Source: Candidatus Gastranaerophilales bacterium (GTDB lineage Bacteria; Cyanobacteriota; Vampirovibrionia; Gastranaerophilales; Gastranaerophilaceae). Taken from it: DNA of 47,116 nucleotides. Shown in pieces: positions 35,303 to 43,057 of the stretch. The position numbers and the translations under genes are program-made. The stretch is taken from the NCBI GenBank assembly GCA_900548405.1, contig UNSJ01000012.1:1-47116 (forward strand), read 5' to 3'. The notes beneath the pieces were generated by a model. The model ran no database searches. It was given only the letters and a program-made list of their open reading frames with translations, and was not told the origin of the DNA. Position 1 is the stretch's first letter, and the number at the start of each line of letters is the position of its first letter.

Positions 35303-35953
35303 TTACATTCTACTGAAAACGTTGATTATATCGTCTTTTGAGATATCAGAATTTATCTCTTTTATTGAGGTAATTGATGTAGTATCAACTTTTTCTTTAA
35401 ATATTTTTTCTAATAGCTCCCGATTGTAGTCATAAAGTATTGAACCGTGTTGAAGAATATAACCGTTCTTCCTGAATTGAGCCGAACCTATTAATTTTTT
35501 ATTCCGATAACATAAGTCAGCGCCTGTGGAAACGAGCATACAGTAATCAAAATGACCTTTTGTCTTTTTAATTCCGCCAAAATCAAGCTCTATATCAAGC
35601 TTTTTAAAACCTTCTATAAGGATTTGTGAGATTTCTTTGTATGACTCGGTAACATTTTCCCCGTTTTGCAAAAAAACAGCGGGACAAATATAGCTGTATG
35701 TAATTTCATCGTCATGCAGCAATGCCCTGCCGCCTGTTAAACGGCGAACAATATCAATATTATTTTCTTTCAATAAATTTTCGTCAACAAAATCGCATCT
35801 TTGATTTCGCCCGAGAGAAACACAAGCCGGAGCCCAGCCGTATAATCTAAAAACAGGTTCTTTAATATTATTTTTAATAGAACTTTCAAGCAAATCATTA
35901 TCTGTTTGCATGTTTTCAGCACCAGTATAAACCTTATAAGGAATAAACTTCAT
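35303..35953 (-). CDS. Lipoyl/octanoyl transferase of the LplA-LipM family
   Basis: This 216-aa member of the biotin/lipoate A/B protein ligase fold attaches lipoate, or transfers octanoate, to lipoyl domains of 2-oxoacid dehydrogenases or GcvH. Motifs are RRLTGGRALLH at 70-80 (the family's ligand-binding loop) and NKKLIGSAQFRKNGYILQHGS, in which the Lys contacts the acyl group. A cysteine (C138) stands about where octanoyltransferase LipM has its catalytic Cys, favouring a LipM-like transferase over an ATP-using ligase. It starts 1 bp inside the upstream paralog's stop (TAATG), so it is translationally coupled and is the last gene of a three-gene minus-strand operon. Confidence 0.85.
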   Translation of the reverse strand: MKFIPYKVYTGAENMQTDNDLLESSIKNNIKEPVFRLYGWAPACVSLGRNQRCDFVDENLLKENNIDIVRRLTGGRALLHDDEITYSYICPAVFLQNGENVTESYKEISQILIEGFKKLDIELDFGGIKKTKGHFDYCMLVSTGADLCYRNKKLIGSAQFRKNGYILQHGSILYDYNRELLEKIFKEKVDTTSITSIKEINSDISKDDIINVFSRM

Positions 35954-36843
35954 TATTTATCACCTTTTTCACGTTTTTGCAGGTCTGCTTCAAACTGTAC
36001 AAATACTTCATTTCCTACAAACTGCTCAAGGGCTGCGCGTTTTGCATAGTAATCAGAACGTGCTTTCATCTGATTATCAAGAGCTGTTCTGTAATATGCA
36101 TCTGTTATTAATATAACTTCTCTCGACATATTCTGAGAAAGATCATAGTTCTTTTTACGTTCCGCTGTCATCTTTTCAAGCAGTTTAAGCTTTTTGCGTG
36201 CAGTCATATAATTGTAATACAAGTCTACGGTTCTTTGCTGCAAGTCCTCAACTTTTCTGACAAGAATAATCATATCCGCATCAGTTACTCTTGTATATTT
36301 GTAGTTCAAAGCTTTTGTATCCTGCGACATAATACCCAAAACATTTCCGCCTATCAAAGAACCTGCTGCAATAGCAGGACTTCCCATACCGGCACCTACT
36401 AATGTGGACATACTTGCAATAGTTGTCAAAACTTTTTTAACGGATTTTTCATCAGGCTTGTCTTCCTCAGGATTAGCAAGCTTGTATAGAGCAAAGTTAA
36501 TTGTATCACTTTGAGTTGCCGCACCTTGCCATAATACAGATAAGTCGCCTACCATAGTTTCCTGGTCAAGTTCCAAATCCGCAGCAACCTCGCGTGATAT
36601 CTGCTTAATACTCAAATCAGCATAAGTTAAGTCGCTGATATCAAATTGCTCGGTATCTTTTTTTACATACTCCTGATGAATTTTTACAGGAGCTTTGGCT
36701 TCTATATATTCTTTTTCCGGATCATCCGAAAGCCCTGTACGATACGCAGGGTCTTTTACGGAATTCAAAGTTTCATAAGTCACTGCAAAGGCAGGCAGAC
36801 AGGTCATCGTCAATAACAAAATAATTAATCTTTTCATTCTCAT
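35953..36843 (-). CDS. Exported paralog B, TolC-like half-barrel helix (unknown)
   Basis: A signal peptide (about 1-20, ending AFA) is followed by a mature protein of about 275 residues. It shares its layout with the gene upstream: an N-terminal variable part, a conserved segment (LSVLWQGAATQSDTINFALYKL), a Gly/Ala-rich hydrophobic stretch (about 140-172), then LVRKVEDLQQRTVDLYYNYM and a long charged helical region. The helical C-terminal half resembles one repeat of outer-membrane efflux proteins. No family name is recognised. The first ATG (36843) overlaps the preceding TGA; a second ATG two codons later is equally possible. It probably works with its paralog in the periplasm or outer membrane, which is inference. 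Confidence 0.78.
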   Translation of the reverse strand: MRMKRLIILLLTMTCLPAFAVTYETLNSVKDPAYRTGLSDDPEKEYIEAKAPVKIHQEYVKKDTEQFDISDLTYADLSIKQISREVAADLELDQETMVGDLSVLWQGAATQSDTINFALYKLANPEEDKPDEKSVKKVLTTIASMSTLVGAGMGSPAIAAGSLIGGNVLGIMSQDTKALNYKYTRVTDADMIILVRKVEDLQQRTVDLYYNYMTARKKLKLLEKMTAERKKNYDLSQNMSREVILITDAYYRTALDNQMKARSDYYAKRAALEQFVGNEVFVQFEADLQKREKGDK

Positions 36844-37655
36844 TTACCCCCCGCCGCCTTTTCGCCAACCAGAGTTGAATTGTAATTGTATTGATACAAA
36901 TTGAGCCTGTCAACAACTTTTTTACCTGCAAGTCTTTGTAGCTCAAGATGATATTTTTTTGCTGTTTCCATATAATAAAATTCTTCTATGCGCATATTGT
37001 CATACAACGCGGATGATATGGTAATTTCCATTAAGTCCTCATCATCAAGCGCTTTTGCATAATTCTTATTATATAAAAGAAGTCTTTGTCTTGATTCTTT
37101 TAACTGGCTCAAACTGCTCTTGTAATTGTAGTAAGCAGTAATAATCTTATCCTGCAGACTTTCGACAAGTCCTGCAAGTTCAATAAGCTCTGTGTCTGTC
37201 AGAGGAATTTCTGTCGGAATATTTTTTCTGTTGATTAAATTCTGCGCTAATCTGCCTGCTGCAAATGCAGAAGTTTGGGTTAAGTAATCAGCACCGACAA
37301 GCGACGGAGCAAACGATGCACCCGCAACAACAGCGGAAAGAGTTTTTGCCATTAAAGAAGAATGAATTCTACGCTGGCTTTCAGGAGTAGAAAGTTTTTT
37401 CAATGCAAATCCTATAACCTGATTATTTTCAACAGTTCCTTTCCAAAGATTTTCAATATCTTCCAAATCTTTCTCTTTTTGAAGCCTTATAAGTTCAGAC
37501 AAAATCTGCTCGTCTTTTACAACGAGAGATTGTTTTGACTTATAATCAGCCTTCGGGATTTCAATTTTCTGTGTATGCACGTCCCCCAGCTGAATTTCAT
37601 CCGCCCACACCGGAATCCCTGCTATTATTAACAACCAAACCAGATACTTTTTCAT
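36840..37655 (-). CDS. Exported paralog A, TolC-like half-barrel helix (unknown)
   Basis: A signal peptide (about 1-18, ending VWA) leads a protein of 271 aa. The conserved segment IENLWKGTVENNQVIGFALK matches the downstream paralog. A Gly/Ala-rich hydrophobic stretch follows (about 115-145), then LTDTELIELAGLVESL and a helical region with AYYNYKSSLSQLKESRQRL, as in efflux-channel repeats. The chosen ATG (37655) begins the signal peptide; a longer frame adds 12 residues with no ribosome binding site. TATAAA lies 6 nt upstream, suggesting a leaderless mRNA. It heads an operon with its paralog (4-bp ATGA overlap) and the lipoyl/octanoyl transferase. Confidence 0.78.
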   Translation of the reverse strand: MKKYLVWLLIIAGIPVWADEIQLGDVHTQKIEIPKADYKSKQSLVVKDEQILSELIRLQKEKDLEDIENLWKGTVENNQVIGFALKKLSTPESQRRIHSSLMAKTLSAVVAGASFAPSLVGADYLTQTSAFAAGRLAQNLINRKNIPTEIPLTDTELIELAGLVESLQDKIITAYYNYKSSLSQLKESRQRLLLYNKNYAKALDDEDLMEITISSALYDNMRIEEFYYMETAKKYHLELQRLAGKKVVDRLNLYQYNYNSTLVGEKAAGGK

Positions 37656-37691
37656 ACTAATTTTATAGCACAAGAGAAATAATAAATCCAA
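37656..37691 (-). promoter_or_regulatory. Extended -10 promoter of the paralog operon, leaderless
   Basis: On the minus strand TTGGAT (37691-37686), an 18-bp spacer and TGCTATAAA (extended -10; TATAAA at 37667-37662) are followed after 6 nt by the ATG. No Shine-Dalgarno is present. Confidence 0.55.
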
Positions 37692-37770
37692 TGATTGATA
37701 AAGTATACATCATAAGATCGTTCTACTGACCCGAAAAAGAAACTATCATTGATATTGAAAGAAGGTCATT

Positions 37771-38502
37771 TTGAGTTCAAATACTAAAAAATATGATAGC
37801 ACAGCCACTAACAAGTTTTATGAAAAAGCAAATGAATTGCGTCTTGAAAATATGTTCAAAGAAGCAATTTCAAACTATTTAAATGCAATTTTAATTGACA
37901 GAAATAATGCCGAAAGCTATTACGGTTTGGGTGTATGCTATAAAAATTTACAAAAATTTCCCAAAGCTATAAAATATCTCGAAACAGCAGCCGAATTAAA
38001 AGAAGATTACTACGAAGCATACTTTGAACTTGGTATATGCCACCTTCTTGAGGGAATTCCCTGCGGAGCAATAAAAAACTTTGTCCGCGCAATTCAAATT
38101 AATCCTGATAATCCTGATGCAATCTTACAACTCGGAATTGCACATGAACTTTGTGAAGAAACCGACTTGGCATTAATGATTTATCAAAAACTAATCGAAA
38201 ATTCTCCCGGATATTTAAAGGCATACGATCATAAATCCACATTGCTTATGAAGATGGAAAGATATCACGAAGCTTCAAAAGTGCTGCATAATATTTTAAA
38301 ACTCAACCCCGAATATTACAGGGCCTATGCAGGAATAGGCATTTGCTTTGATAAACTGGGCAAACGTGCCGATGCACAAAGATATTACAGAAAATTTTTA
38401 TCAATGAAACCATTCTCACATCAGGCACAGTTTGTCAAAGCAAGATTGGAAAAAATTAAAAATAACAACAAATCCTCATTACCGTTTTCAGTATGTAATT
38501 AG
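37771..38502 (+). CDS. TPR-repeat protein
   Basis: This 243-aa protein is built from about six tetratricopeptide repeats between residues 12 and 228, for example AESYYGLGVCYKNLQKFPKA and PDAILQLGIAHELCEETDLA. These repeats mediate protein-protein contacts. The mainly short inter-helix loops and repeated Gly/Tyr/Ala positions are clear. There is no signal peptide or enzymatic domain. The start is a TTG at 37771, with AGAAGG 6-7 nt upstream; the first in-frame ATG would remove 28 residues, including half of the first repeat. It is divergent from the exported paralogs. The partner is unknown. Confidence 0.88.
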   Translation: MSSNTKKYDSTATNKFYEKANELRLENMFKEAISNYLNAILIDRNNAESYYGLGVCYKNLQKFPKAIKYLETAAELKEDYYEAYFELGICHLLEGIPCGAIKNFVRAIQINPDNPDAILQLGIAHELCEETDLALMIYQKLIENSPGYLKAYDHKSTLLMKMERYHEASKVLHNILKLNPEYYRAYAGIGICFDKLGKRADAQRYYRKFLSMKPFSHQAQFVKARLEKIKNNNKSSLPFSVCN

Positions 38503-38520
38503 AAAACTTTAGCCAAAGTT

Positions 38521-38581
38521 CTAAGTGCATTATGAAAATTATAGTGGTATATTTTTCTAATGGAGGATTTTATGCACTTAG
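38521..38581 (+). repeat. Inverted repeat whose right arm covers a start codon
   Basis: CTAAGTGCAT (38521-38530) is the exact reverse complement of ATGCACTTAG (38572-38581). The right arm begins at the ATG of the 75-aa gene. An RNA starting upstream of 38521 could fold so as to hide this start codon. Confidence 0.55.
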
Positions 38582-38799
38582 GAAGCAATACGCAAGAAAA
38601 GATAAATGAAATTTACATTTCCTTTGAAAAACTTGAAACACTTGTTAGTGTTTTAGGCAAAACTTTAGTTGAAGATTTTGATTTTAAACCCAAAGACAGT
38701 CTAAATATGTGCTCTATTCTTGAAAAAGAAGTTAAAAAAGCAAAAATGAAATTCAAAGATTTTGAAACTTCTGTAACGTCTGATAAAAGTTTGTTGTAG
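38572..38799 (+). CDS. Small unknown protein (75 aa)
   Basis: The ATG at 38572 has a strong GGAGG 5 nt upstream; an in-frame ATG at 38560 would place that site inside the gene. The protein is helical and charged, with hydrophobic residues spaced for a coiled coil (INEIYISFEKLETLVSVLG, then a Lys/Glu-rich helix). No Cys-metal motif, signal peptide or membrane segment is seen, and no family is recognised. It lies between the TPR gene and nusB with TAG as stop. A 10-bp inverted repeat links its start codon to the leader, hinting at translational control. Confidence 0.7.
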   Translation: MHLGSNTQEKINEIYISFEKLETLVSVLGKTLVEDFDFKPKDSLNMCSILEKEVKKAKMKFKDFETSVTSDKSLL

Positions 38800-38861
38800 A
38801 TAAAAATTTTTCATGCTAGCATAAAGCTTGTAATTGATAATAAAAAAAAAGAGGTAAATTC

Positions 38862-39521
38862 ATGCAAGCCCGCAGAGCAGCAAGAGAATTAGCATTTATA
38901 CTATTTTCTCAATTTGATAAAAAAATAACACATTATTCTAAAAGCGATTTAGAAGATATTATATTGAAATCAGTAAGAATTTTAACAAGCAGTGCAACAG
39001 ATGAACTAAAAATCGCAGTAGGCGCGCTTGTCGCAATGAGAGATCAAATCGACAACTACGAAGCTGACGCTGAAGTAAACTTAAACAGACCTATCGGCGT
39101 TGCAAATATTCCTGTGCCTATCCCTATGACATCTGATATGACAGGAAGAATTAACGAGATGATTGATATTGCCGAAAAATCTTTGATGGCTCTTGAAATC
39201 GCCGAGTTCACAACTCTTGATTCACAAAGCGAAGTAAAAGATTATGCGGTTTCAATAGCAGAATACTTCCAAAAAAATCATGAAGAAGTTGATAATATTA
39301 TCCAGAAATATGCAAAAAACTGGGATTTAGGCCGTCTTGTCAAAATGGATAAAGATATTTTACGTATTGCAATCGTGGAACTTCTTTATATGAAAGATGC
39401 ACCTATGAAAGTTATTGTTGATGAAGCTTTAGAACTTGCTAAAAAATATTCTACTGATGACAGCGCTTCATTTATCAACGGAATTTTAGCAAAAGTTATC
39501 GTTGACTACGGTATAAATTAA
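38862..39521 (+). CDS. nusB: Transcription antitermination factor NusB, long form
   Basis: NusB with NusE binds boxA RNA and supports rRNA transcription. The C-terminal core is typical: NWDLGRLVKMDKDILRIAI, MKVIVDEALELAKKYS and the final FINGILAKV. The N-terminus MQARRAARELAFILFSQF also fits. The protein has 219 aa because of an insert of about 70 residues (about 45-120) with a Pro-rich IPVPIPMTSDM, as I recall for cyanobacterial NusB. GAGG lies about 8 nt before the ATG. It is followed after 5 bp by ftsY, so the two are co-transcribed. Confidence 0.92.
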   Translation: MQARRAARELAFILFSQFDKKITHYSKSDLEDIILKSVRILTSSATDELKIAVGALVAMRDQIDNYEADAEVNLNRPIGVANIPVPIPMTSDMTGRINEMIDIAEKSLMALEIAEFTTLDSQSEVKDYAVSIAEYFQKNHEEVDNIIQKYAKNWDLGRLVKMDKDILRIAIVELLYMKDAPMKVIVDEALELAKKYSTDDSASFINGILAKVIVDYGIN

Positions 39522-39526
39522 TTAAA

Positions 39527-40441
39527 ATGTTCGGATTTTTTAAAGATAAATTTAATAACCTGAAAGAAACAGTTTCCAACACGGCTCAGGCTCTTGTCGG
39601 GAATGTTGTTAATTCTGTTAGTCAGGAGGAAGAATTCTCCCAATTTGTTCTTGACGATATGGAAGATATGCTTATCAGTGCGGATTTAGGTGTAAACTAT
39701 GCTTCTGAACTGGTTGACAAATTGCGCAATCAAACAAAAGTGAAACCTTCCGAAGTTAAGAATTATCTTAAACAAGAGTTTCTGAAAACATTGAATGAAG
39801 CAGGCGATAACAATATCAATTATGTTGACGATGCTTTAAATATTTATTTTATATGCGGAGTTAACGGCGTTGGAAAAACTACTCTTATCGGTAAACTTGC
39901 TTACAAGTTTAAAAATGAGGGCAAAAAAGTTCTTATTGCTGCAGGTGATACGTTCCGTGCAGCCGCAGAAGAACAGCTTGATATATGGTCAAAACGAGCA
40001 GGTGCCGATATTATAAGACGTGATAAGGCTGATCCTGCATCTGTTGTTTTTGAAGCTATTGATAAGACACAAAAAGAACAGTTTGATGTAATTTTGGTTG
40101 ATACAGCCGGACGTTTGCAAAACAAATTCAATCTAATGGAAGAATTAAAAAAAATTAAATCTGTTATTGAGAAAAAAGCACCTGATGCTTTGCGCGAATG
40201 TATGCTTGTTTTGGATGCAAACACAGGTCAAAACGGATTACAGCAGGCTAAAGTTTTTATGGAAGCAGTTAATCTTACATCCGTTGCTCTTACTAAACTC
40301 GACGGTTCTGCAAAAGGCGCAATAGTTCTTGCTGTTGCAAAAGAAATGAAGCTTCCCGTTAAGCTTATAGGTGTCGGCGAAAAAATGGAAGATTTGAAAT
40401 CTTTTAGTTCACAAGATTTTATAGAGGCTATTTTTGAATAA
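39527..40441 (+). CDS. ftsY: Signal recognition particle receptor FtsY
   Basis: SRP receptor GTPase that delivers ribosomes making membrane proteins to SecYEG. The N domain (about 1-95) precedes the G domain: G1 GVNGVGKTTLIGKLA, the insertion motif AAGDTFRAAAEEQL, G3 DTAGRLQNK, G4 TKLDGSAKG, and the C-terminal GVGEKMEDLKSF. At 304 aa it lacks the long acidic A domain of E. coli FtsY, so membrane contact would be through a short N-terminal helix. The ATG follows nusB by 5 bp without a clear Shine-Dalgarno. Its stop overlaps the next gene's TTG start. Confidence 0.95.
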   Translation: MFGFFKDKFNNLKETVSNTAQALVGNVVNSVSQEEEFSQFVLDDMEDMLISADLGVNYASELVDKLRNQTKVKPSEVKNYLKQEFLKTLNEAGDNNINYVDDALNIYFICGVNGVGKTTLIGKLAYKFKNEGKKVLIAAGDTFRAAAEEQLDIWSKRAGADIIRRDKADPASVVFEAIDKTQKEQFDVILVDTAGRLQNKFNLMEELKKIKSVIEKKAPDALRECMLVLDANTGQNGLQQAKVFMEAVNLTSVALTKLDGSAKGAIVLAVAKEMKLPVKLIGVGEKMEDLKSFSSQDFIEAIFE

Positions 40442-41075
40442 ATTAAAGTCAATATCAACAAAACTTGGAAATGAAATAAAACTTATCGGAGATGAACACG
40501 CCAAAGTTCTTATAATTGGCGTATTTCACGGTGACGAGCCACAGGGCAAATTTCTTATTGAAGAATATCTGAAACATAACAGTACAGAAAATCTTTTGTT
40601 TATTCCCTGCCTAAACCCTGACGGAATGAAGCTTAAACAGAGAACAAATGCTAACGGTGTTGATTTAAACAGGAACTTTCCAACCAAAAACTGGGGGGAA
40701 GACGGAAGCGAAGCCGGCAGTAAAAAAGGAGACTACTACGGCGGTTCAGCCCCTGCAAGTGAAACCGAAACTCAGTTTCTTACAGATACTATTAACGAAT
40801 TTAAGCCTGAATTAATACTTACACTGCACGCTCCATATAAGGTTGTTAACTATGACGGACCTGCCGAAAAAATTGCAGAAATAATATCAGATATCATTAA
40901 TTATCCTGTTGAAGCAAGTATAGGCTATCCGACACCCGGAAGCTTCGGCACCTACGCGGGAGTTGAAAGAAATATTGCAACAATTACGCTTGAACTGGAT
41001 GAAGATTGCCCTGTCGAGAATTTAGTTGAACCCGTAAATAAAATATTTGATGAAATAAAAAGAGCGGTGTATTAA
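40434..41075 (+). CDS. M14 zinc peptidase, MpaA-like murein peptide amidase
   Basis: Predicted zinc carboxypeptidase of 213 aa. The zinc ligands are in HGDE (His and Glu) and a later His in LTLHAPYK. The substrate-carboxylate site is NGVDLNRNFP, preceded by CLNPDG. The catalytic Glu is in ITLELDED. This set is that of MpaA, which cuts the gamma-D-Glu-diaminopimelate bond of recycled murein peptides in the cytoplasm; the absence of a signal peptide fits. The start is a TTG overlapping the end of ftsY, with AGAGG 6 nt upstream; no in-frame ATG lies before the HGDE motif. It is last in the nusB-ftsY operon. Confidence 0.87.
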   Translation: MNKLKSISTKLGNEIKLIGDEHAKVLIIGVFHGDEPQGKFLIEEYLKHNSTENLLFIPCLNPDGMKLKQRTNANGVDLNRNFPTKNWGEDGSEAGSKKGDYYGGSAPASETETQFLTDTINEFKPELILTLHAPYKVVNYDGPAEKIAEIISDIINYPVEASIGYPTPGSFGTYAGVERNIATITLELDEDCPVENLVEPVNKIFDEIKRAVY

Positions 41076-41087
41076 TTTACCGCTCTT
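41052..41087. terminator. Terminator between the M14 gene and the EF-hand gene
   Basis: AAGAGCGGT (41060-41068) pairs with ACCGCTCTT (41079-41087). An A-rich stretch before it makes a good T tract on the minus strand; the plus-strand tail is mixed T. It includes the stop codon of the M14 gene in its loop. Confidence 0.8.
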
Positions 41088-41091
41088 ATGT

Positions 41092-41535
41092 TTATTTCTT
41101 TTCAATATCAACTCCGAAGAATTGTCCTTCACCGTCAAGGCTGAAAACAACGCCTCCTTCGCCTTTAAATATTCCCGCATCGGAAAAAACATCATTGTTT
41201 TTCACAAAATACGGAGTATTTGAAAGTTTTTTATTTATTTTGCCTGCCATATCCTGGTCAGTGTCTTTGGAGTCAATTCTGCCATCACCGTTTGCATCCA
41301 GATATTCCAATGCAATGCCCATTAAATTATGTTTTGTATTGTCTTTTGTTCCTTTAAATACAAGTTCATTGCCTTTTGCCTTGTCTAAATCATAAGTATT
41401 ACCGTTTACGGTAAGTTTTTGTCCGACAGGAACAAAAAAGGTTTTAGTCCTCTTAGAGCCTTCATCATACATTGTAACTTTGTTGTAGCCATCCGGTGGA
41501 TTATTTCCGCTTGCACCGCTTACAGGTTTTACCAT
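41092..41535 (-). CDS. Small EF-hand protein of unknown function
   Basis: The ATG at 41535 has GAGGAG 7 nt upstream; a longer frame would add 54 residues with no start signal. The 147-aa protein begins with a Gly/Asn/Pro-rich stretch, then beta-rich sequence, then a clear EF-hand or dockerin-type calcium loop (D80-A-N-G-D-G-R-I-D-S-K-D91) inside LEYLDANGDGRID. A Gly-rich C-terminus follows (FSLDGEGQFFGVDI). It has no signal peptide or membrane helix, and no family is recognised. Calcium binding is likely from the motif; location and role are unknown. It is divergent from cysS. Confidence 0.8.
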   Translation of the reverse strand: MVKPVSGASGNNPPDGYNKVTMYDEGSKRTKTFFVPVGQKLTVNGNTYDLDKAKGNELVFKGTKDNTKHNLMGIALEYLDANGDGRIDSKDTDQDMAGKINKKLSNTPYFVKNNDVFSDAGIFKGEGGVVFSLDGEGQFFGVDIEKK

Positions 41536-41630
41536 AATTGTCTCCTCATTTTTTTCAACTATTACGTATATACTTATTAAATATTTTTTGTATATTAAAT
41601 TGCCCGACTTTATATTTTTGTTTACATTAA

Positions 41631-41658
41631 TTAACATGTTTAATGTTTGTAGTAAAAT
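41631..41658 (+). promoter_or_regulatory. Promoter of the cysS operon
   Basis: TTAACA (41631-41636, five of six) and TAAAAT (41653-41658, five of six) are 16 bp apart. The leader would be about 18-20 nt and includes the Shine-Dalgarno GAGGAA. Confidence 0.65.
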
Positions 41659-41683
41659 TAAAATAAAAAGAGGAATTTTATAA

Positions 41684-43057
41684 ATGAAATTACACAATTC
41701 TTATACAAACGTTATTGAAGACTTTAAACCTATTGAAGAAAATAAAGTGAAAATGTATGTTTGCGGACCTACTGTTTATGATTTTGCGCATTTGGGACAT
41801 GCCAGATGCTATATTACCTGGGATGTTTTATACAGATACCTGAAATTTAAAGGATATGATGTAACTTATTGCCGCAACGTAACCGATGTAGATGATAAAA
41901 TCCTCAAAAAGGCTGACAAAGAAGGTAAAACGCCCGAAGAAGTTTCTCAATACTGGTATAAACAGTTTGAAAACTCTATGAAAGCCTTAAATACTTTAAA
42001 ACCCGATATAGAGCCTTTTGCCACTAAAACTTTAGGCGAAATGATTTCTATTGTAAAAGATTTGATAAATAAAGGCTACGCTTACGAAGCTGATGGAGAT
42101 GTTTATTTCAGAGTTAAAAAATTCCCTCACTACGGCTATCTTTCAAAACAGCCCATAGACCAGCTTGAAAGCGGTGCCAGAATTGAAGTCGGTGATATAA
42201 AAGAAGATCCGCTCGACTTTGCATTGTGGAAAAAAGATGAAAAATTCGGTTACAAATCCCCGTGGGGAGTTGGACGTCCTGGCTGGCACATTGAGTGCTC
42301 GGCAATGAGCAGAAAATATTTAGGCAAAACAATTGATATTCATGCAGGCGGAGCAGATTTAATCTTCCCTCACCACGAAAATGAAATTGCACAATCAGAA
42401 TGCGCTAACGGATGCAAATTTGTAAATTACTGGCTGCATAACGGTTTTGTAACTATTAATAAAGAAAAAATGTCTAAATCTTTAGGTAATTTCCTTACAA
42501 TTGATGATTTGCTTAAAAAATATGATGCAAATACAATACGTTTTTTCATTTTAACAAACCATTACAGAATGCCTGTTGAATTTTCCGATGAGGCATTATC
42601 TTCTGCTCAGGCAGGTATTAAACGGTTGCTAAATGCTAAGCAGACAAAACTTAAGGAAGATTTGGACATAACTTCAACTGATGAATATAAACAGTTTGTA
42701 GAAGCAATGGATGATGATTTGAATACATCAAAAGCTCTTGCTGTGCTTTTTGAACTTACAAACAAAGCAAACAAGGATGATAAAGATGCGTTTACAATTC
42801 TTTTTAAACTTGCATCTGTTTTGGGCTTTACGTTTGAAAAACCAACTTTGAGCGAAGAAGAACTCAATGCTGCCGTAAAACATGTTTCTGAAAAGCTTGG
42901 TAAAGAATTCGCTTCAATGGACGAAATTATTGCGTACAGAAAAGAAGCCCGTGAAGCCAAAAACTGGGACATTGCCGATAAAATCAGAATTGCATTTGAT
43001 GAGGTTAATATTATACTGAAAGATTCGAAAGAAGGAACTACGTGGGAAATCAAATAA
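41684..43057 (+). CDS. cysS: Cysteinyl-tRNA synthetase
   Basis: Charges tRNA-Cys with cysteine. At 457 aa it is a standard length. The class I signatures are present: the HIGH-like motif in DFAHLGHARCYITWD and KMSKSLGNF. The zinc site that selects cysteine is seen as CGPTVYD, WHIECSAMS and HHENEIAQSE. The C-terminal anticodon-binding region includes ILKDSKEGTTW at the end. GAGGAA lies 8 nt before the ATG. The next gene starts 16 bp before the end, so it leads an operon of cysS-spoIID-murJ-tsaC. Confidence 0.97.
   Translation: MKLHNSYTNVIEDFKPIEENKVKMYVCGPTVYDFAHLGHARCYITWDVLYRYLKFKGYDVTYCRNVTDVDDKILKKADKEGKTPEEVSQYWYKQFENSMKALNTLKPDIEPFATKTLGEMISIVKDLINKGYAYEADGDVYFRVKKFPHYGYLSKQPIDQLESGARIEVGDIKEDPLDFALWKKDEKFGYKSPWGVGRPGWHIECSAMSRKYLGKTIDIHAGGADLIFPHHENEIAQSECANGCKFVNYWLHNGFVTINKEKMSKSLGNFLTIDDLLKKYDANTIRFFILTNHYRMPVEFSDEALSSAQAGIKRLLNAKQTKLKEDLDITSTDEYKQFVEAMDDDLNTSKALAVLFELTNKANKDDKDAFTILFKLASVLGFTFEKPTLSEEELNAAVKHVSEKLGKEFASMDEIIAYRKEAREAKNWDIADKIRIAFDEVNIILKDSKEGTTWEIK

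Noticed and set aside
38505..38520. AACTTT-AGCC-AAAGTT after the TPR gene as a terminator
   Set aside because: The six-base stem is weak and no T run follows.
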